64,000 bases of DNA, taken from contig NC_016457.1 in the NCBI RefSeq assembly GCF_000226115.1, positions 7,440,001 to 7,504,000 on the forward strand, read 5' to 3'. This stretch comes from Thermothielavioides terrestris NRRL 8126. Its lineage: Eukaryota; Ascomycota; Sordariomycetes; Sordariales; Chaetomiaceae. The stretch's first letter is position 1, and every line of letters begins with the position of its first letter. A program made the position numbers and the translations under genes. The notes beneath the pieces were generated by a model. The model was not told the origin of the DNA, ran no database searches, and saw only the letters and a list, made by a program, of their open reading frames with translations. Shown piece after piece: positions 23,670 to 36,896 of this stretch.

Positions 23670-24341
23670 TGTTATATTAAGCTAAGTGATATAGGGCAGG
23701 AGGAATAGGGGGGTTATGTGACCTATGTGTCTATGTACGTAGATTAGATAAGGGTGCCCTACGCTCTACGTTGCAGACTTTGCAACGCTAGGCCTATTTG
23801 GGTAGGCGGTATACGTATATATGTTCTGCCCTATAGATATATATTTCTTAGCGTACTACTGCCTAGATCTTCGATCTACTACTATCATTAATCTATATCT
23901 TGTTATTCTACGTATCTATAGCACTTCTCTGCATTAAGTGGTAGCTACGACTTTAAAATCATTGACTTAATTATTCTTTTCGTTATTAATCGACTAGCCT
24001 ATGTAGCGGCTTTGCTAACAGCAGTAGCTAGTTGAACCCCCGCTTTCTTTGCGTAGCGACTTAATAAGGTTGACAACGTTGAAGGCATCTAATCTACTTT
24101 GAACGACAGTTTAGTCGAAGAGCCTCGATCGTATAGCGGTTCTATCGACAGCGATTGCGATCTTTAGCTATCGATCGATCAGTCTACGTAGTGGCGATCC
24201 CGGTCGTCGACAGCAGTGGCTAATTAACTATATAGTTCTTCTTACGTAGTAGCGATGGCTAATAGCGATTAGAACGCCCTTTCTAGCCTAACGACGAACC
24301 TTTTATTAGGCCTTCGTCAACTATTAATACGTTAATAATAT

Positions 24342-26900
24342 GCCTATTCGACCTAACTTCTATAGTTTAAACTAAGGTGATAGTCAAGATAGCTAATCAC
24401 AACTATAACATTTGTTTTCGCGCCTCCTCGCTAGCTAAGCAGCTCTCTAAGTACAACGCTACTATATCTAAGAAGATCGAGGAGATGTTACGTACCCTAT
24501 ATAAGGGCTTTATTCCTCTAGCTTTAGAGCTATCTACTTACTAAGAGTGTACTCATTGTAATATCAATATTGGCTAAGATGATTATAACGATATATAACT
24601 AGGCGATAAGCTATCCTTCGAAGATATCTAGAGCGACTCCGAGGAAGTTAAAGACATTCTGAACCTTTTAGAGTACATTAAGGTCGGTACTAATCGGCCT
24701 TTTATTAAGTGGCTTAGCTAGACCGTTAGCAAATATACTACTTTATTTAAATATACTATTACTATAGTTAATCAACTTTAGACTAATATCGCTAAGATTC
24801 GACCTATATTTGATAGGTTAACGAACTTTTACGACTGTTTTAAGAACCTACTAAAGATTATAAGTCAACTTTAAGTAGTTGCTACTTAGACTAGTAAAGT
24901 CGCCTAATAGGTCTAGTATTAAGAAGAGCTCTTTATATAGTATATATATAATATAGATAATTGACTAAGCAAGATTGATAACGCTATTATTTAGTTAGCT
25001 ACTAAGAACCTATTAGCTAATCCTAGGCTAGCTAAGGAGCCTTCGCTAGCTACTCCTATATCGACTATAAAGCTCTAGCTATACGCCTCTTCGATTTAGA
25101 GCTACCATTTAGTAGCAACGGTAGCCTCTCTAATAGAGAGCCTTTACGCGCCTCCCTTGGTCTAACCTGCTTAACCTTGTATATAGACCACCTTTCCTAT
25201 CCCTTTAGAGGGCGTTGATATCGGTGTAGTTTATAACCTAGCTATAAGCACGCCTCTAGTGCGTTAGGCCTACATTATATACTCTAACAACGTATATTTA
25301 GACGGCTACCGCTAGAACGTATTGCTAAATAGCGACCCTTACTAAGCTAAGTCGCTATAGGACGGCCTATACTAGGCTATATCGCTTTAGGGCAGCCTAT
25401 ACTAGGCTGAGTTACGTCCTAGCGGCCGCTGCTAGGCTATATCGCCTCTTAGATAGCCCCTTAGCGCTAGTAGCTAAGATCTAAACGATCTAGACAATCT
25501 AGATAATAGCGATAGTAGGCGCTACCTAGGCAACTATCCTAATATCTACCTACTTTTCCTGCCTCCTCCGAACTACGGTTACTAAGAGCATTCCTATAAT
25601 ATCGCTAGTACTAGAGGTAGCCGATTTATCTCTACTTTTAAGATTAAGTACAATGATATCAGCACTTTTAATCCTAGTTATAAGGACCTTAACGATATAG
25701 GCATTATTATAGATAGTAAAAACGTAATTTTTACTGATATCCATTGCTTTATCTAACGTTTATCAACTTTTCTAGAGGACCCTAACACTAGCTACAATAT
25801 AGCTTAGCAAATCCTATACCTCCTGTCTACAGTTCTCGCTAGCTAGGCTCTCCTTTAGTAGAACGGCGAAGTCAGTGTTTAAGAGCGTTTATAGTAGTAT
25901 TAGGCTAGCCTAAATATAGTCTTTGATCAATTGGTAGAGCGTTTTACAATAGATCGCTAAATAGCTATTAATAAGTTTAACTAAGGACAGTTAACTATTA
26001 GGTATATCGCTAAGAACCCTAATGCCTTAATGAACTTCTTCTAGAAGAAGTTGCGTTTTATATATATAGTAGGCTAGATCAATTATAATAACTTAAACTA
26101 GTACAACGCTATAGACATTATTTATAACCGTCTAGACTCAACTATTATATCTTTTCTTCTATAGCCAAAGACGAAGTATACTCTAGTATACTATATATAT
26201 AAGATTATAGAAGTATAGCCTACACTTATTACTATAGCTCGCGACAAGTTCCTAGAGTTAAAGAAGTCTTCGCTTATAAGCAAGTCTCCCACTTCCGGCA
26301 ATACTAAGTCTAATAAGAAGCTCTCTAGATACGCTAATCACTATGGCGATAACCGCTAGAACTATAACTATAACAACGACCACTATAACTAAGATCGCAA
26401 TTAAGACAGTAAACGCCGCCTAGATAACCGTGATTCTAAGCGTAATGATCGAGCCTAAGACTGTACACACCTTATCGACGACGCTAATTCGAAGACGTTA
26501 TCCGATTTAGAAGCCGATAACAAAGCCGAAGCTAATTGTAAGTTATCTATTTCCAACGACACTGACAAGTTAGATATTGCCTATATAGCTTACAATTTAA
26601 AGCTAACCTGTTACAAGTGCTATTAGACCTTCAATACGGTTCCTACTACTAATATATACATCTATACCTATAGCAAGACAATTGTTCCTAAGAGCGTTCG
26701 CCGCTATCGAGCTAATTAGACTAGCCTAGGCTATCGAACTTATAGATATTATAATACCTTGTTTAACTCCTAGAACTAGCTCTTTAAGTACCTAAAAACC
26801 TATTCGGTAGCCGCTTCTAGCTCTATTAAGTGCTTAGAGTAGGTAACCGCTATCGCCAAGGATGCCTTAGAGGACGACATTCTACTCGCTAAAGGCTCTG
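24342..26900 (+). pseudogene. Element 2 gag remnant
   Basis: A long, stop-riddled plus-strand frame follows the probable LTR and primer-binding site, starting near an ATG at 24,342. It is rich in Asn, Asp and Tyr towards the end. A CxxC pair occurs near 26,602. It is assigned as gag by position rather than by a clear capsid motif. Confidence 0.5.
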
Positions 26901-27029
26901 GCCCCACCGTAGATTTTACCGCTAACCTAGAAGTGTAGGAAGCCTCTAAAGTGGCTAACCTAAGTATCGATAGCCTATATAGCGCCTATATCTATTTATA
27001 CGTCAAGGCCTACACTTAGCCTAACTATA

Positions 27030-28565
27030 AGGACCTAGAGGTTTACCTCGACCTAGGTACTAGCCGTTCGATTATCGACAAGACCTTCCTAAGCACTTTC
27101 GAACATTCAATTAAATGCTATAATAGCTATATTCGCGGCATTGGAAAGACCTCGCCTACCTAGTAGGCGACCTTCGTCATTTACCTACTAGACGTTACTA
27201 CTATTGGCCTAGTACTCCTCAAGTTTACTTAGTCCGCCTAGGTAGTAGATAAGCTATTCGCCAACCTCCTGTTGGGAGCCGACTTCCTAGATCTATATTA
27301 GGCCTCTATCGATTATAGTATAAAGATCGCTAGCCTACGTAGTATCCTAGGAGGATTTAATATACTATTTGCTATATATATCTAGACGTTCTCCTATATA
27401 CATAAGGTTGAGACTATATACGCCGTTACCTTGTAGCCTAAGCAGGAAGCGTTTGTCGCTATAGAATATAAGCCTCTTCTAATAGACTAGTTTATAATAT
27501 TCAACGCTCGCTATTCTACTATACTAAATACCGTTGTTAACACTAAGACCCTAAAGGTAGTAGCTTTTAAGAACCTAACTAAGGGAGTTCTTACTATTCC
27601 GAAGCGCTATCCTATTAGCTATATCAAAGATACTAATAATAGCAGTTACCTCGCTTGTTCGTAGGAGATAGCCTTTATAGCATTGACTATAGTAACCGCC
27701 TTAATAGCGATGTCTACCGCTATAAACCCTAGTTCTATTTAAACCGCTATTTAGTATACTAGCCTTAGTATATCAACTGCATTCGATATATATAGCCTAG
27801 TTTATACTATTCTAGAAGACTCTATGTAGTTTATAAGCAATGTTTCGTCCTAGACCCTAGTATCTTCCTAAGATTCGCTAGAGCTATCGACGCCTTATAG
27901 CGATATAGTGTATTAGCTAACTACTTTATCCGAATCTAAGACTATATTATACTAATTGGTATACCTACTAAGCTAGCTAGCCTAGCTAGCATTGCGCTAA
28001 TTGATCTAGGATCCTAGCATTGATAGTTACCCTAATAGGTACAATTCTAGCTCTAAATTACAGTCTAATAACTGTAAGCCGGTGGTACTAAAGAAACACT
28101 CGACTCTAGGCCTTAAGATACTTACCGACTTACTAGAGATACTTACTTTAGAGGGCGTATATATATATACCTAAGATTATAAGCTAGTATAGCGATTTAT
28201 TAATATTGTTAAGCGTTATCTCTGCCTATAGAAGGATAAGGGCTAAGTTGTCTAGGACGAAGAGGATATAATATAGGTACCTTTTATAGAAGGCTAGTAG
28301 CATTAGAAGATCCGTGCCTACTAATACCCTCTAAGCGTTTACAATTGAGAGGTTCTCGACGCTACTTTCGACGAACTATATTAATAAAAGCGCTTCGAAT
28401 AGGCTACAAAGGCTACTCTTTTCGTATACCTAGTATTTGTTGTTTAGTGTACCTCTTATAGTAAGATTAAAGGCTATATAATTATCGATTTACATACTTT
28501 TAACAAGGTTATAGTACTTAACAACTACCCTCTGCCTTTATAATTAGATATTATCGTATACCTAC
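27030..28565 (+). pseudogene. Element 2 protease and partial reverse transcriptase remnant
   Basis: A retropepsin-like active site reads YLDLGTSRSIID at about 27,044-27,080 (D-S/T-G expected, here D-L-G). Near 28,480-28,565 the RT reads VIIDLHTFNKV then YPLPL, matching the RT block before the catalytic box, and is then cut off by element 3. Confidence 0.65.
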
Positions 28566-29359
28566 TGTTATACCTCGGAACTACCCTAACCCGCGGGGCC
28601 CGCCTCGGCACCTGGCACAGCCCTTGGAACGCGCTTTAGCACCTAGCACAACCCTCGGCCTAACCACCTCGCCCTATATCTAGCACCTAGCGTAGCCTAG
28701 CCAACTATAGGGCACTACATAGGTCATCTATATACGCTACTAGGGCACACGTTAGTAGCTTGGATTACGTAAGCCACCTAGAGGAGCGATCGGAGGGGTA
28801 TAGAGCTAAGCGAAGTACGGGGCATTAGGCTCAGCAAGTGCGGGGAACTAAGACATTAGGTCGGCAATAGAGCGGATTAGGCGTACTCAGAGAGCTATAT
28901 AGGCGCTATAGGATAGCCTAGAAAAGGATCTACGAGCTTAAGAATAGAGGCTAGCCGATATAGAGGAAGATCGAGGGCTAGGATAGGAGAGATAAGGAGG
29001 ATAGAACCTATAGGCAGTAAAAGAGGCTAGCGTTCAATGCAACTACCTATACCCCCCCTACCTATAGCTACCCTATAGCGTATACTCTACTTATACCTTG
29101 CTTATACTCCGTTACTTCAATGTATACCCCCTTCCTTCTAAGAGCCTCCGCTCTTAATAAGTTGAACGCTCTTATCCTACCCTAGGGAGTTGAACTAGTG
29201 GAGACGAGCTATAGCCTAGACCTACGCCTATACTATATTTGAGTAGAGCCTTGTACTCTCGCAATCTTAGGCACTTTCTACCAATCTAACCTCTTCGTAT
29301 ACCCTCTCTATACCACCTACGCCTAATGCCACTATAGGTGAGAGCTCCTAGTATACCTA

Positions 29360-30620
29360 GATTAATCTAAACAGCTCCTATATAATGCCTATCGACCCTC
29401 TACTCTCTATCTAGGAGCACAATCTTACTAAGGAGAAGCGCCGTCTAAGCGCTAAGATCGCTTTTAAACGCTGTTATCAAACTATCCTCTAACTATAAGC
29501 TTAGTATATATAGCTCTTATACTAGAATATCTAGTTTATATATATTGCTAAAGGCGCTTCCTCTTTAAATTCCAACCCTCTTGCCGCCTAGGCTACTAAT
29601 ACTACTGTATTAGCTATATCTATTGCTACGCCTATATCTATACCTATTCCTACGCCTACTCCTATATCTATTTCTACGTTTATTGCTATATCTAAGGCTA
29701 CGCCTATAGCCGCTACGCTTATACTTATATTTATAGCTATACCTATTGCTATTAATACTACTTCGCCTACTACTAATCTTAAGTTTAATACTCCTATTAT
29801 ACCTTCGCTAATCCTTTCTAACGCTATAGGAGCTCCCCTTTAGTATATCGCTAGCTTAAACCACCCTACGTATAGTAGTAAAGATGCTTCTTCGCTTTAG
29901 GCCTTCCTATACAACTACTATACTAACTTCTAGCTTATAGGCTATTTGCTTAATAGTAGCAACTACGTTATATATATAGTAAGCTACCTCTAAGGCTCGC
30001 CTAAGAACGTCTAGGTAAAGTATATCTAGAAGTAGAAGGCTAATCCTAACTTTCGTCTCTTAGCTATTACCTAAGGCGAATTTATTATATTCCTTTAAAA
30101 CGAACTATCTGATTCCGACTTATACGCCTTTAGTATAGCCTTAGAGTTTAAGCGCCTTATATAGCGTAAAGACGAGACTATCCTAGAGTTTATTAAACAG
30201 TTTACTAGCGTTATTGCCAATATACCTTCGAAGTAGGATAAACCTACCTATATAGTCACCCTCCTACCAAAGTTCTACCTAAAGATTAGCTTTATCTTTA
30301 ATTGCTCCCTTTAATTACCTACTACGTTCTAGTAGCTTATAAGCTTTGCCTACTATATCGAGTATAGTTAGTGTATTACTAGTACCTCTCGCTATCGCCT
30401 TTACTTGTTAAACAACGCCCTTATAGCTCTATAGCCGCTACGCCCTGTCAATGCCCTGCCTACGCCTTTTTAATACCCCGTTCGATACTTCATCTATGGT
30501 AGAGAGGGCTATCACTATACTAACTGCCCTAAGAACCGCCCTCCTACCTAGCCTACTCTGCCTCCTACCCTACCTACTTAGCTTGTTCTATCTATAGCTA
30601 CGCCTACCTAGCTCCCTCCT
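29360..30620 (+). pseudogene. Element 3 gag remnant
   Basis: A plus-strand gag-like frame with Ala/Thr/Pro-rich N-terminal part. A zinc knuckle at about 30,494-30,530 has Tyr at the first Cys and at the His position but keeps the last Cys (TNCPKN). It is followed by a Pro-rich linker. Confidence 0.65.
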
Positions 30621-30899
30621 ATATAGCCTATACCCTAGCAACTTGCCTTAAATACTGTTGTAGTACCTACTACTATGCCTAAGTTGTATCTAGTTTACTA
30701 TACCTACAACGAAGTTGGCTACATCTCTATATTCTACCCTAAAGCTATTTACCGTCGCTATAGGCGTATAGGCTATACTGCTATTCGTTGCTTAGAGCCT
30801 CTAAACCTAAACGCCTAGAACAATCTAAACCTTGCTCTACTTAGGCGCGACTATAGCGCCAACGCTACCTAGGAACTTAGGGGGCCTAGGTCGTCTCAG

Positions 30900-33693
30900 A
30901 TCAAGAGCATTGTCCTTATATACTTAGATAAGAATTAGAAGCCTATAATAGCAATGCTAGATACTAGGTTAGATTATAATATAATTAGTTATAGCTTTTT
31001 AACTAAATACTTATAGTTGACTAAGTTCATTTAGTACTTTAGATTTACTACTATTAGCAATATACCTATTTTAACGTATAGCGTATACCCCTTATATATT
31101 TATATTACTAACTACCTTAGATACTCTTAGACCTATCTACTACGCTTTGTAGTTATAGATATTAAGCTATTTACAATCCTCTTAGGCTAGACTTAGATAG
31201 AGATAGCTAAGCTATTCTTCAACTACTATAAAAAGACTTAGACTTACTTGAACTTAAAGCGCTATTTTAGCTTATAAGTTGAGCCTAAGTAGGATTAGAG
31301 CGACAATACTTTCCTTGTTGCTATGCTTATACTAGTTACCGACCTAGCTAAACCGCCTAACCTAGCTAACCTAGACGACCTAGCTAAAGACTCGTCTACT
31401 ATTAGCTTATAGCCTACTACTCCTAAGTTCCTAGAAATATATAAAGCCTACTAAGACCTCTTTTCTATTGTAGATCGACCTCCCCTACTTTACTATATTA
31501 TACTTAAGCACTATATCGACCTTGAAGACAATGCAACTACGCTATAGGGCCTAATCTACCTGCTTAGTAAAAAGGAATTAGAGACTCTACGAAAGTAGCT
31601 TGTAGAGGCTTTAGAGAAGAAGTGGATCCGCCTTTCTATTAGTCCTATAGGCGCGCCTATTCTATTTATTCTAAAGAAGGGAGGCGAATTATACTTCGTT
31701 ATCGACTATTAGGCGCTCAATTATATTACCTATAAGAACTATGCTCCTATTCCTCTAATTAGCGAGATCCTTAATCGCCTATCTTCTACGAAGATCTATA
31801 CTAAGCTCAATTTAAAGGATATATACTATCGGATCTAGCTATATAAAGGCAATAAGTAGAAGACCACCTTTCGTATACGCTATAGCCACTTCAAGTTTAT
31901 TGTAATGCCGATAGGCCTAGCTAATGTACCTACAACCTTCTAGACTTATATCAACTATACCCTCTCTAGCTTTATTGACGTCACTTATATTATATATTTA
32001 GATAATATACTAATCTTTAGTAACGACGAAGCTAAGTATAAGCAGTATATATACAAAGTTTTAGAATAGTTATAAAAAGCTAACCTCTATATCAACCTCC
32101 CTAAGTGCTAGTTCTATATATATAAAGTCGAATTTCTTAGGTTCATTGTTACCCTAGAGGGCATTAAGATAGAACTATTGTATATTGAAGCTATTGTATA
32201 GTAGCTACTACCTCGTAGCGCTTATAATATCTAGGTATTCTTTAGGTTTACTAGCTTCTACTATAAGTTTATTTGTAACTACTCGAAGATCTATACCCCT
32301 TTAACTAACCTACTCTAAGGCAATTACACCTTTAAGATAACCTAGGATATAATCGATACGTTCTACAAGCTACAACGTAGATTCTAGGAAGCGCCTATCC
32401 TATACTATTTCGACCCTAGCCTTCTAACCTATATAGAGGCAGATACTTCGAAGTTTGCTATTAGCGTAGTCCTCTCCCAACTGTTTAAAGGCCAATAGCA
32501 CCCTATTGCGTTCTACTCTCGTAAGCTTAGCCCTAAAGAAATATACTATAATATTAATAATAGGGAGCTACTTATACTTATTGACGCCTTTTAAGCCTAG
32601 TAGCATTACCTTCTATATTCGTAGACCACTATTATTGCCTTTACTAACTACTTAAACCTCGAGTATATAAAGACAAAGAAGTAGCCCTCTATATAGTAGC
32701 TACACTAAAGCAATAAGCTCGTAGAATTTAACTTCGTTATTAAATATTGCCCTAGCCTATAGAACCCCACTAACGGACTTTCTTAAAGACTAGACCTAGT
32801 AGAAGGCCCTAGCAACAAGGGCGCTAAGAACCTACTGCTACAACTTCTAAAGGAACGTATTGCTATAGGAAAGGACTATATACTAGGGCACCGCTCTATA
32901 GTTAGGGCTATTACTCTAGCTATATAGCCGAAACCTAGTATAGGCCTTAGAGAGTTCAAGGATATATATAAGCTATATAAGCAGGAGTTTAATAAGAGTG
33001 TTATACCTAATATACGCCTCGAGCAAGGCAATTAGGAGATCTTATAGCATATAGGTAGCAGTAAACGTTACTATAAGCCTATAGCTAGGGACAAGAGAGA
33101 GGCGATAGCATAGAGGCCCCACCTAGATAACGCTTTTCTACTAGTCAACTATAGTATAGACGGAAGTGCTATCTATAGCCTAGATAGACCTAGTAAACTA
33201 CCGCTAGAGCGTAGCTCCCTAGAGGCCTAAGAAATATATATAAGGGAATTTGGCTACCTAGGGCCTAGGCGGCGACCCCCCTTAGACTAAATGGCCTACA
33301 ATAGTCTAGCTAATAGTATATATACGCCTAATTACCGCCTATATATCGCTATCGCTACTAGGAAGCTAGTAGAAGACAAAGGCTAGCCTTTTAAGCAGCA
33401 ACTAATCTAGGTATAGGAAGTCGATCCCTAAGTAACTAAGGGCATTTAGAAGATAGCTTATATATATAAGCAGTAGAAGTATAGAGACGATAGTATCCTA
33501 CGTTATAGCGGCAGAATCTATATATCTATAGCCCTATAGTATACGCTTTTAACGTACTACTACAACGCTATAATAGGTAGCTATAGCGATATTAGGAAGA
33601 CTTGCAAGCGCCTAATGCGCTACTACTACTAGCTAGATATATATAAGGAGATCGATCAACATATAGTGGAATATATTATATATAGCTATATAA
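30900..33693 (+). pseudogene. Element 3 pol remnant: protease, RT, RNase H, N-terminal integrase
   Basis: The protease active site reads AMLDTRLDYNIIS at about 30,951-30,995 (D-T-G expected). RT blocks run from about 31,500. The catalytic box near 31,994-32,020 reads IYLDNILIF, with one Asp changed to Asn. RNase H (EADTSKFAISVVLSQ) lies at about 32,430-32,600. The integrase zinc-binding region is recognisable from 33,490 to the junction with element A. Confidence 0.72.
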
Positions 33694-34194
33694 TAAAGTA
33701 GTGCAAAACCTCTACACCAACCTGCCCTACCACACCTAGAACCAGGCGTACAAGACAGCTTCTAAAGGAATGTAGTGTCCCTCTGGACAGATGAAGATAG
33801 TGCGTATCGAGTAGTGGGAAGGCTGTCTTCTAAGAGGAAGATACGTAGCTTAGGTACGTCTAGTGGGATATAGCGGAAATATAAGAAAGGACAACAAGAA
33901 TATAGTCAGAGCTCAACAGCTCGAATGCCTATCGTCTAGATAGAGGTAGAACAATAGAAGGAGAGGCTTAATAGCCTTCCTAGAAGAAGAGGGACTACCA
34001 ACGTAGTATCAACGAACGTACATTGACAATTGCTTGATGTCTTACTTTATAATGAAGAAGATGGGCTTAGCCTACTTAAATATATATAACTAGAGGGTTA
34101 GACCTCCCCTAGCAACGAATATAACGCTTTAAGACAAATAGAAAAATAGAAAAACTAGGTCCTCTATATCTAGGTAGTCTATTACCCTAATTTA
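33694..34194 (-). repeat. Element A 3' LTR (501 bp)
   Basis: Same length as the other three copies of this LTR in the window; the differences I checked are transitions. A TATA-like ATATATATTTAAG lies in the minus orientation at about 34,076-34,092. Confidence 0.9.
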
Positions 34195-36870
34195 TACTTC
34201 TTTTTTGAACTTACTATATACTCCTATAGGTAAGCTTGTACCTTAAAAGCTCTCTGATATATACCTTTTATTGTCGCTACTCCTTGAGCTACTCTCTATA
34301 TATAGCTCTCTTAGCTTATAAAGGTCTAGCTAGCTATAGTAGTTGATTACACTATCTCTCGTACTCCTCTATCTCCTTAATATATATGTCCTAGCCTTGC
34401 TACTATACTAGATATTTATACTTATAGGCAAAGGTATAGTTATATAGGTCGTATAGTAGTAGGCGAAGTAGACGTCTAGGCTTCGCTAGCTCCTTACGAA
34501 GGCGTTTACTACGGTACTGTACTGAGGGTGACGTTTAGCTAGATAACGTAGATGATCTTCGCACTTAAAGATACTTCTATACTAGAGTATAAGGTATCTT
34601 AAGGTAGTCTAGCCTCCTTATAAGTATATAGATAAGCGTCTCCTCTTCCTAGAGGTAGAGATCAAGTACTATCTTCTTAAGGGCTATTTATACCAGTGCC
34701 TCGAGGTTCTTGACTAGGTTATTGCCAAGAAGGCGCTTATAGTCTATCTTGTCTATAGGGGTATCGATAAGCCTTTATATCGTAGTTGCTTATAGCGTAG
34801 TAATCTCTATAATCTTAGCTCCGATATCCTACTAAGTCAATATATTGTTAAGATCCTCTACGAGTGCCACTAGTAGACCTAAAGCAACTAGCTAGTCCTT
34901 TGGTTAGAGAGGTAGAACAGCGCTAGGTACTAGAAACGTGCTTTATAGCTATTGTCTAAGGTCGCCTATAGGGTCTTGCAAAGGTAGTACGTCGCTAAAC
35001 TGTCTATCTAGTAGGAGTCCTATAACCCTACAATAGTATACCCGATATACTACGTCCTTCTTTGACTAGGGTACAAAGATAATTTAGACGATAGCGATCA
35101 CTTCTTCCTTACTTTAGCTAGGGAGCTAGGCTTCTTTGAACGCTACTAAGTATATAGCTAGGATCCTAAGTTCTATATTACTAAAGTGGTCATAGAGATA
35201 TATAGGTAGGTTATCGAATTCGAGGGTATTGGGTATAGATACGTCGTTGGCTTAGAGGACTTTAATTACCTTGTCTTCGTTGTACTCTGAGAGCGTAGGC
35301 TATATAGGTTCTTAGGTTAGAGATAATAGGTCTAGAGGGAGCTTATATATCTTTCCTTTGTTCTACTATAACGAAGGGATTCCTTTAGTATAGAGTAGGT
35401 AATCCTTAAAGGTACTAAGAGTATTCCTATAAGCTCCTAACTATAAGTATAATATACATTGTTATATAACTATCTTGCTATCTCCCTAGTATAGCCGAAG
35501 CTAAGGTAGCCTAAACTACGTCTATCCGTTTAGAAGGTAGGCCTAGAGCTCTTAAAGAAAGGCCTATATAAACTTGAGGGCGAACTATCTATATTCCTAT
35601 TCTAAACTTTACTAAGGGCAGTAGATAATGACCTTCTTATATAGCTATAACTAAAGGAACCTATAGACGGACTAGAAAGTAATTTAGACCTTTAATAAGA
35701 TATCGGTATACGTCTTTATACTCTTAAGTATAGAGTCAAAGTAGTAAAGCTGGCTTACAACTTAGTCGAAGATTACAATAGCTCAATACCTTTTATCGAC
35801 GAAGCAAAGGAAGACCTAGAAGCGACAACGGTTAGCAATAACCTTTTAGCTAGACCAATAGAACTCCTTTAGTATAGGACTAATATCCGAGATAGGCTAC
35901 GGATAGAACTAGAGATAGTCCTTGTAAAGGCGAAAGAAAAACTGTATAACGTCTAAGATTATCTAGCCCTCTAGCTATTCCTTAGTAAGCAGTATACCTT
36001 CTATATCGAAGAGCGAAATACCTATATCTATAAAATTGACCTTAAAAAACCGATCTATTGTATACCTTCCCTTTAGCTAGCCTAGGAATAGATAGCTTAC
36101 GATCTTAGGGTTTGTACTAAGCTGAGGGCTCTAAATCTAGTTGGGCTATCGGTTGATTATATCTTATAGGTACTTCTTCGAGGTCTATAGAAATAGAAAA
36201 AGCTTAGGACTAGTCTCCCTAGGGTAATTTAGCATCTTTGAGTCTAGCTCTTGCCTTATAAGGGAGGCGTAATGCCTTGTTTAATCGCTATCTCCTATAA
36301 GCTTTTATGAACCTAGCGGTATATAAAACTTAAGCTCTTTGAGCGGCTACTTCTATCCTAGGGCGGTAGTTACATTGCTCTAAGGTTGTATAGGCTTTAT
36401 AAAATTAAGAATCCTACGACGACCTATAGCAATACTTGCGATAGTATATAAAAATTTAGCTTAATAGAAAAGTCGCTCTTTAGGTAGAAAGATCTAGACC
36501 GATTGAAGCGATTGTAAGAAAATCTAAGGTACGGTGGGCGAGGCGAAAGAAATAGTCGATTATAAGAGAGTTGGTAGGAGGATTAAGAAAAAGGGGTAGG
36601 CAAGCCTTCGAAGGTAAGAAGGCTATTTAGCTCTTTCTTAAACTAGGTAAAAGAAAACGGATAAGGCTTATAGCGCCTACTGATTGGCTAGAAATGAGTA
36701 TTTATCCCCTAATTTCTTAAGGCCTTCCTCTCCTCTTTGCTATCCTAGAAGTATTTTCTTCCTCCAACCTTCTCGCCACTTTATTCTAGTGCCCTTGTCT
36801 CTCTAGGTAGATTAGGTTCTTAGTAGTTGGGTCTTCCACTTCCCTTTCAAATTTATATATAGCTTCTATA
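34195..36870 (-). pseudogene. Element A ORF3 remnant (sense, between integrase and 3' LTR), unknown product
   Basis: One minus-strand frame can be followed from about 36,250 to 34,210. The only stops I met in it are TAG or TAA, the kind RIP produces from CAG, TGG and CAA, and the residue texture is that of a folded protein. Upstream, at about 36,700-36,870, a basic segment ends in KRRGRP, which resembles an AT-hook. I do not recognise a family. The position matches env in some Ty3/gypsy lineages, but I see no signal peptide or membrane segment. Element B carries the same frame at 47,824-50,487. Confidence 0.5.
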
Positions 36871-36896
36871 TACGAATTCGTAACCTAGAAACTATA

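Larger units (their letters stand above)
23670..28565 (+). mobile_element. Element 2: Ty3/gypsy-like LTR retrotransposon, 5' part, RIP-inactivated
   Basis: Begins TGTTATATTAAGC. The 5' LTR probably ends near 23,935-23,945, just before a TGGTAGCTACGAC stretch that could be a primer-binding site. A long gag-like region, protease and the first RT blocks follow in the plus direction. At 28,566 element 3 starts in the middle of the RT. The left junction lies inside element 1 integrase, so insertion into element 1 is inferred. No second LTR copy is visible in the window. Confidence 0.7.
28566..33693 (+). mobile_element. Element 3, left segment: Ty3/gypsy-like LTR retrotransposon inserted in element 2
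   Basis: Starts TGTTATACCTCGG inside the element 2 RT. The first 100 bases are unusually GC-rich for this block. The 5' LTR ends roughly at 29,190. Gag, protease, RT, RNase H and the N-terminal integrase domain follow. At 33,690-33,693 (ATAA) element A is inserted; the integrase core resumes at 46,843. No open frame survives. Confidence 0.8.

Noticed and set aside
25550..25744. 64-codon minus-strand frame in element 2
   Set aside because: Antisense to the gag region of a plus-strand element, with no matching texture around it.
34207..36870. ORF3 as a Starship captain (DUF3435 tyrosine recombinase) or FluG-domain protein
   Set aside because: I looked for the conserved blocks of that family and could not find them; the segment also lies within clear LTR boundaries.
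34207..36870. ORF3 as an envelope gene
   Set aside because: The position fits, but no signal peptide, transmembrane segment or cysteine pattern was seen.
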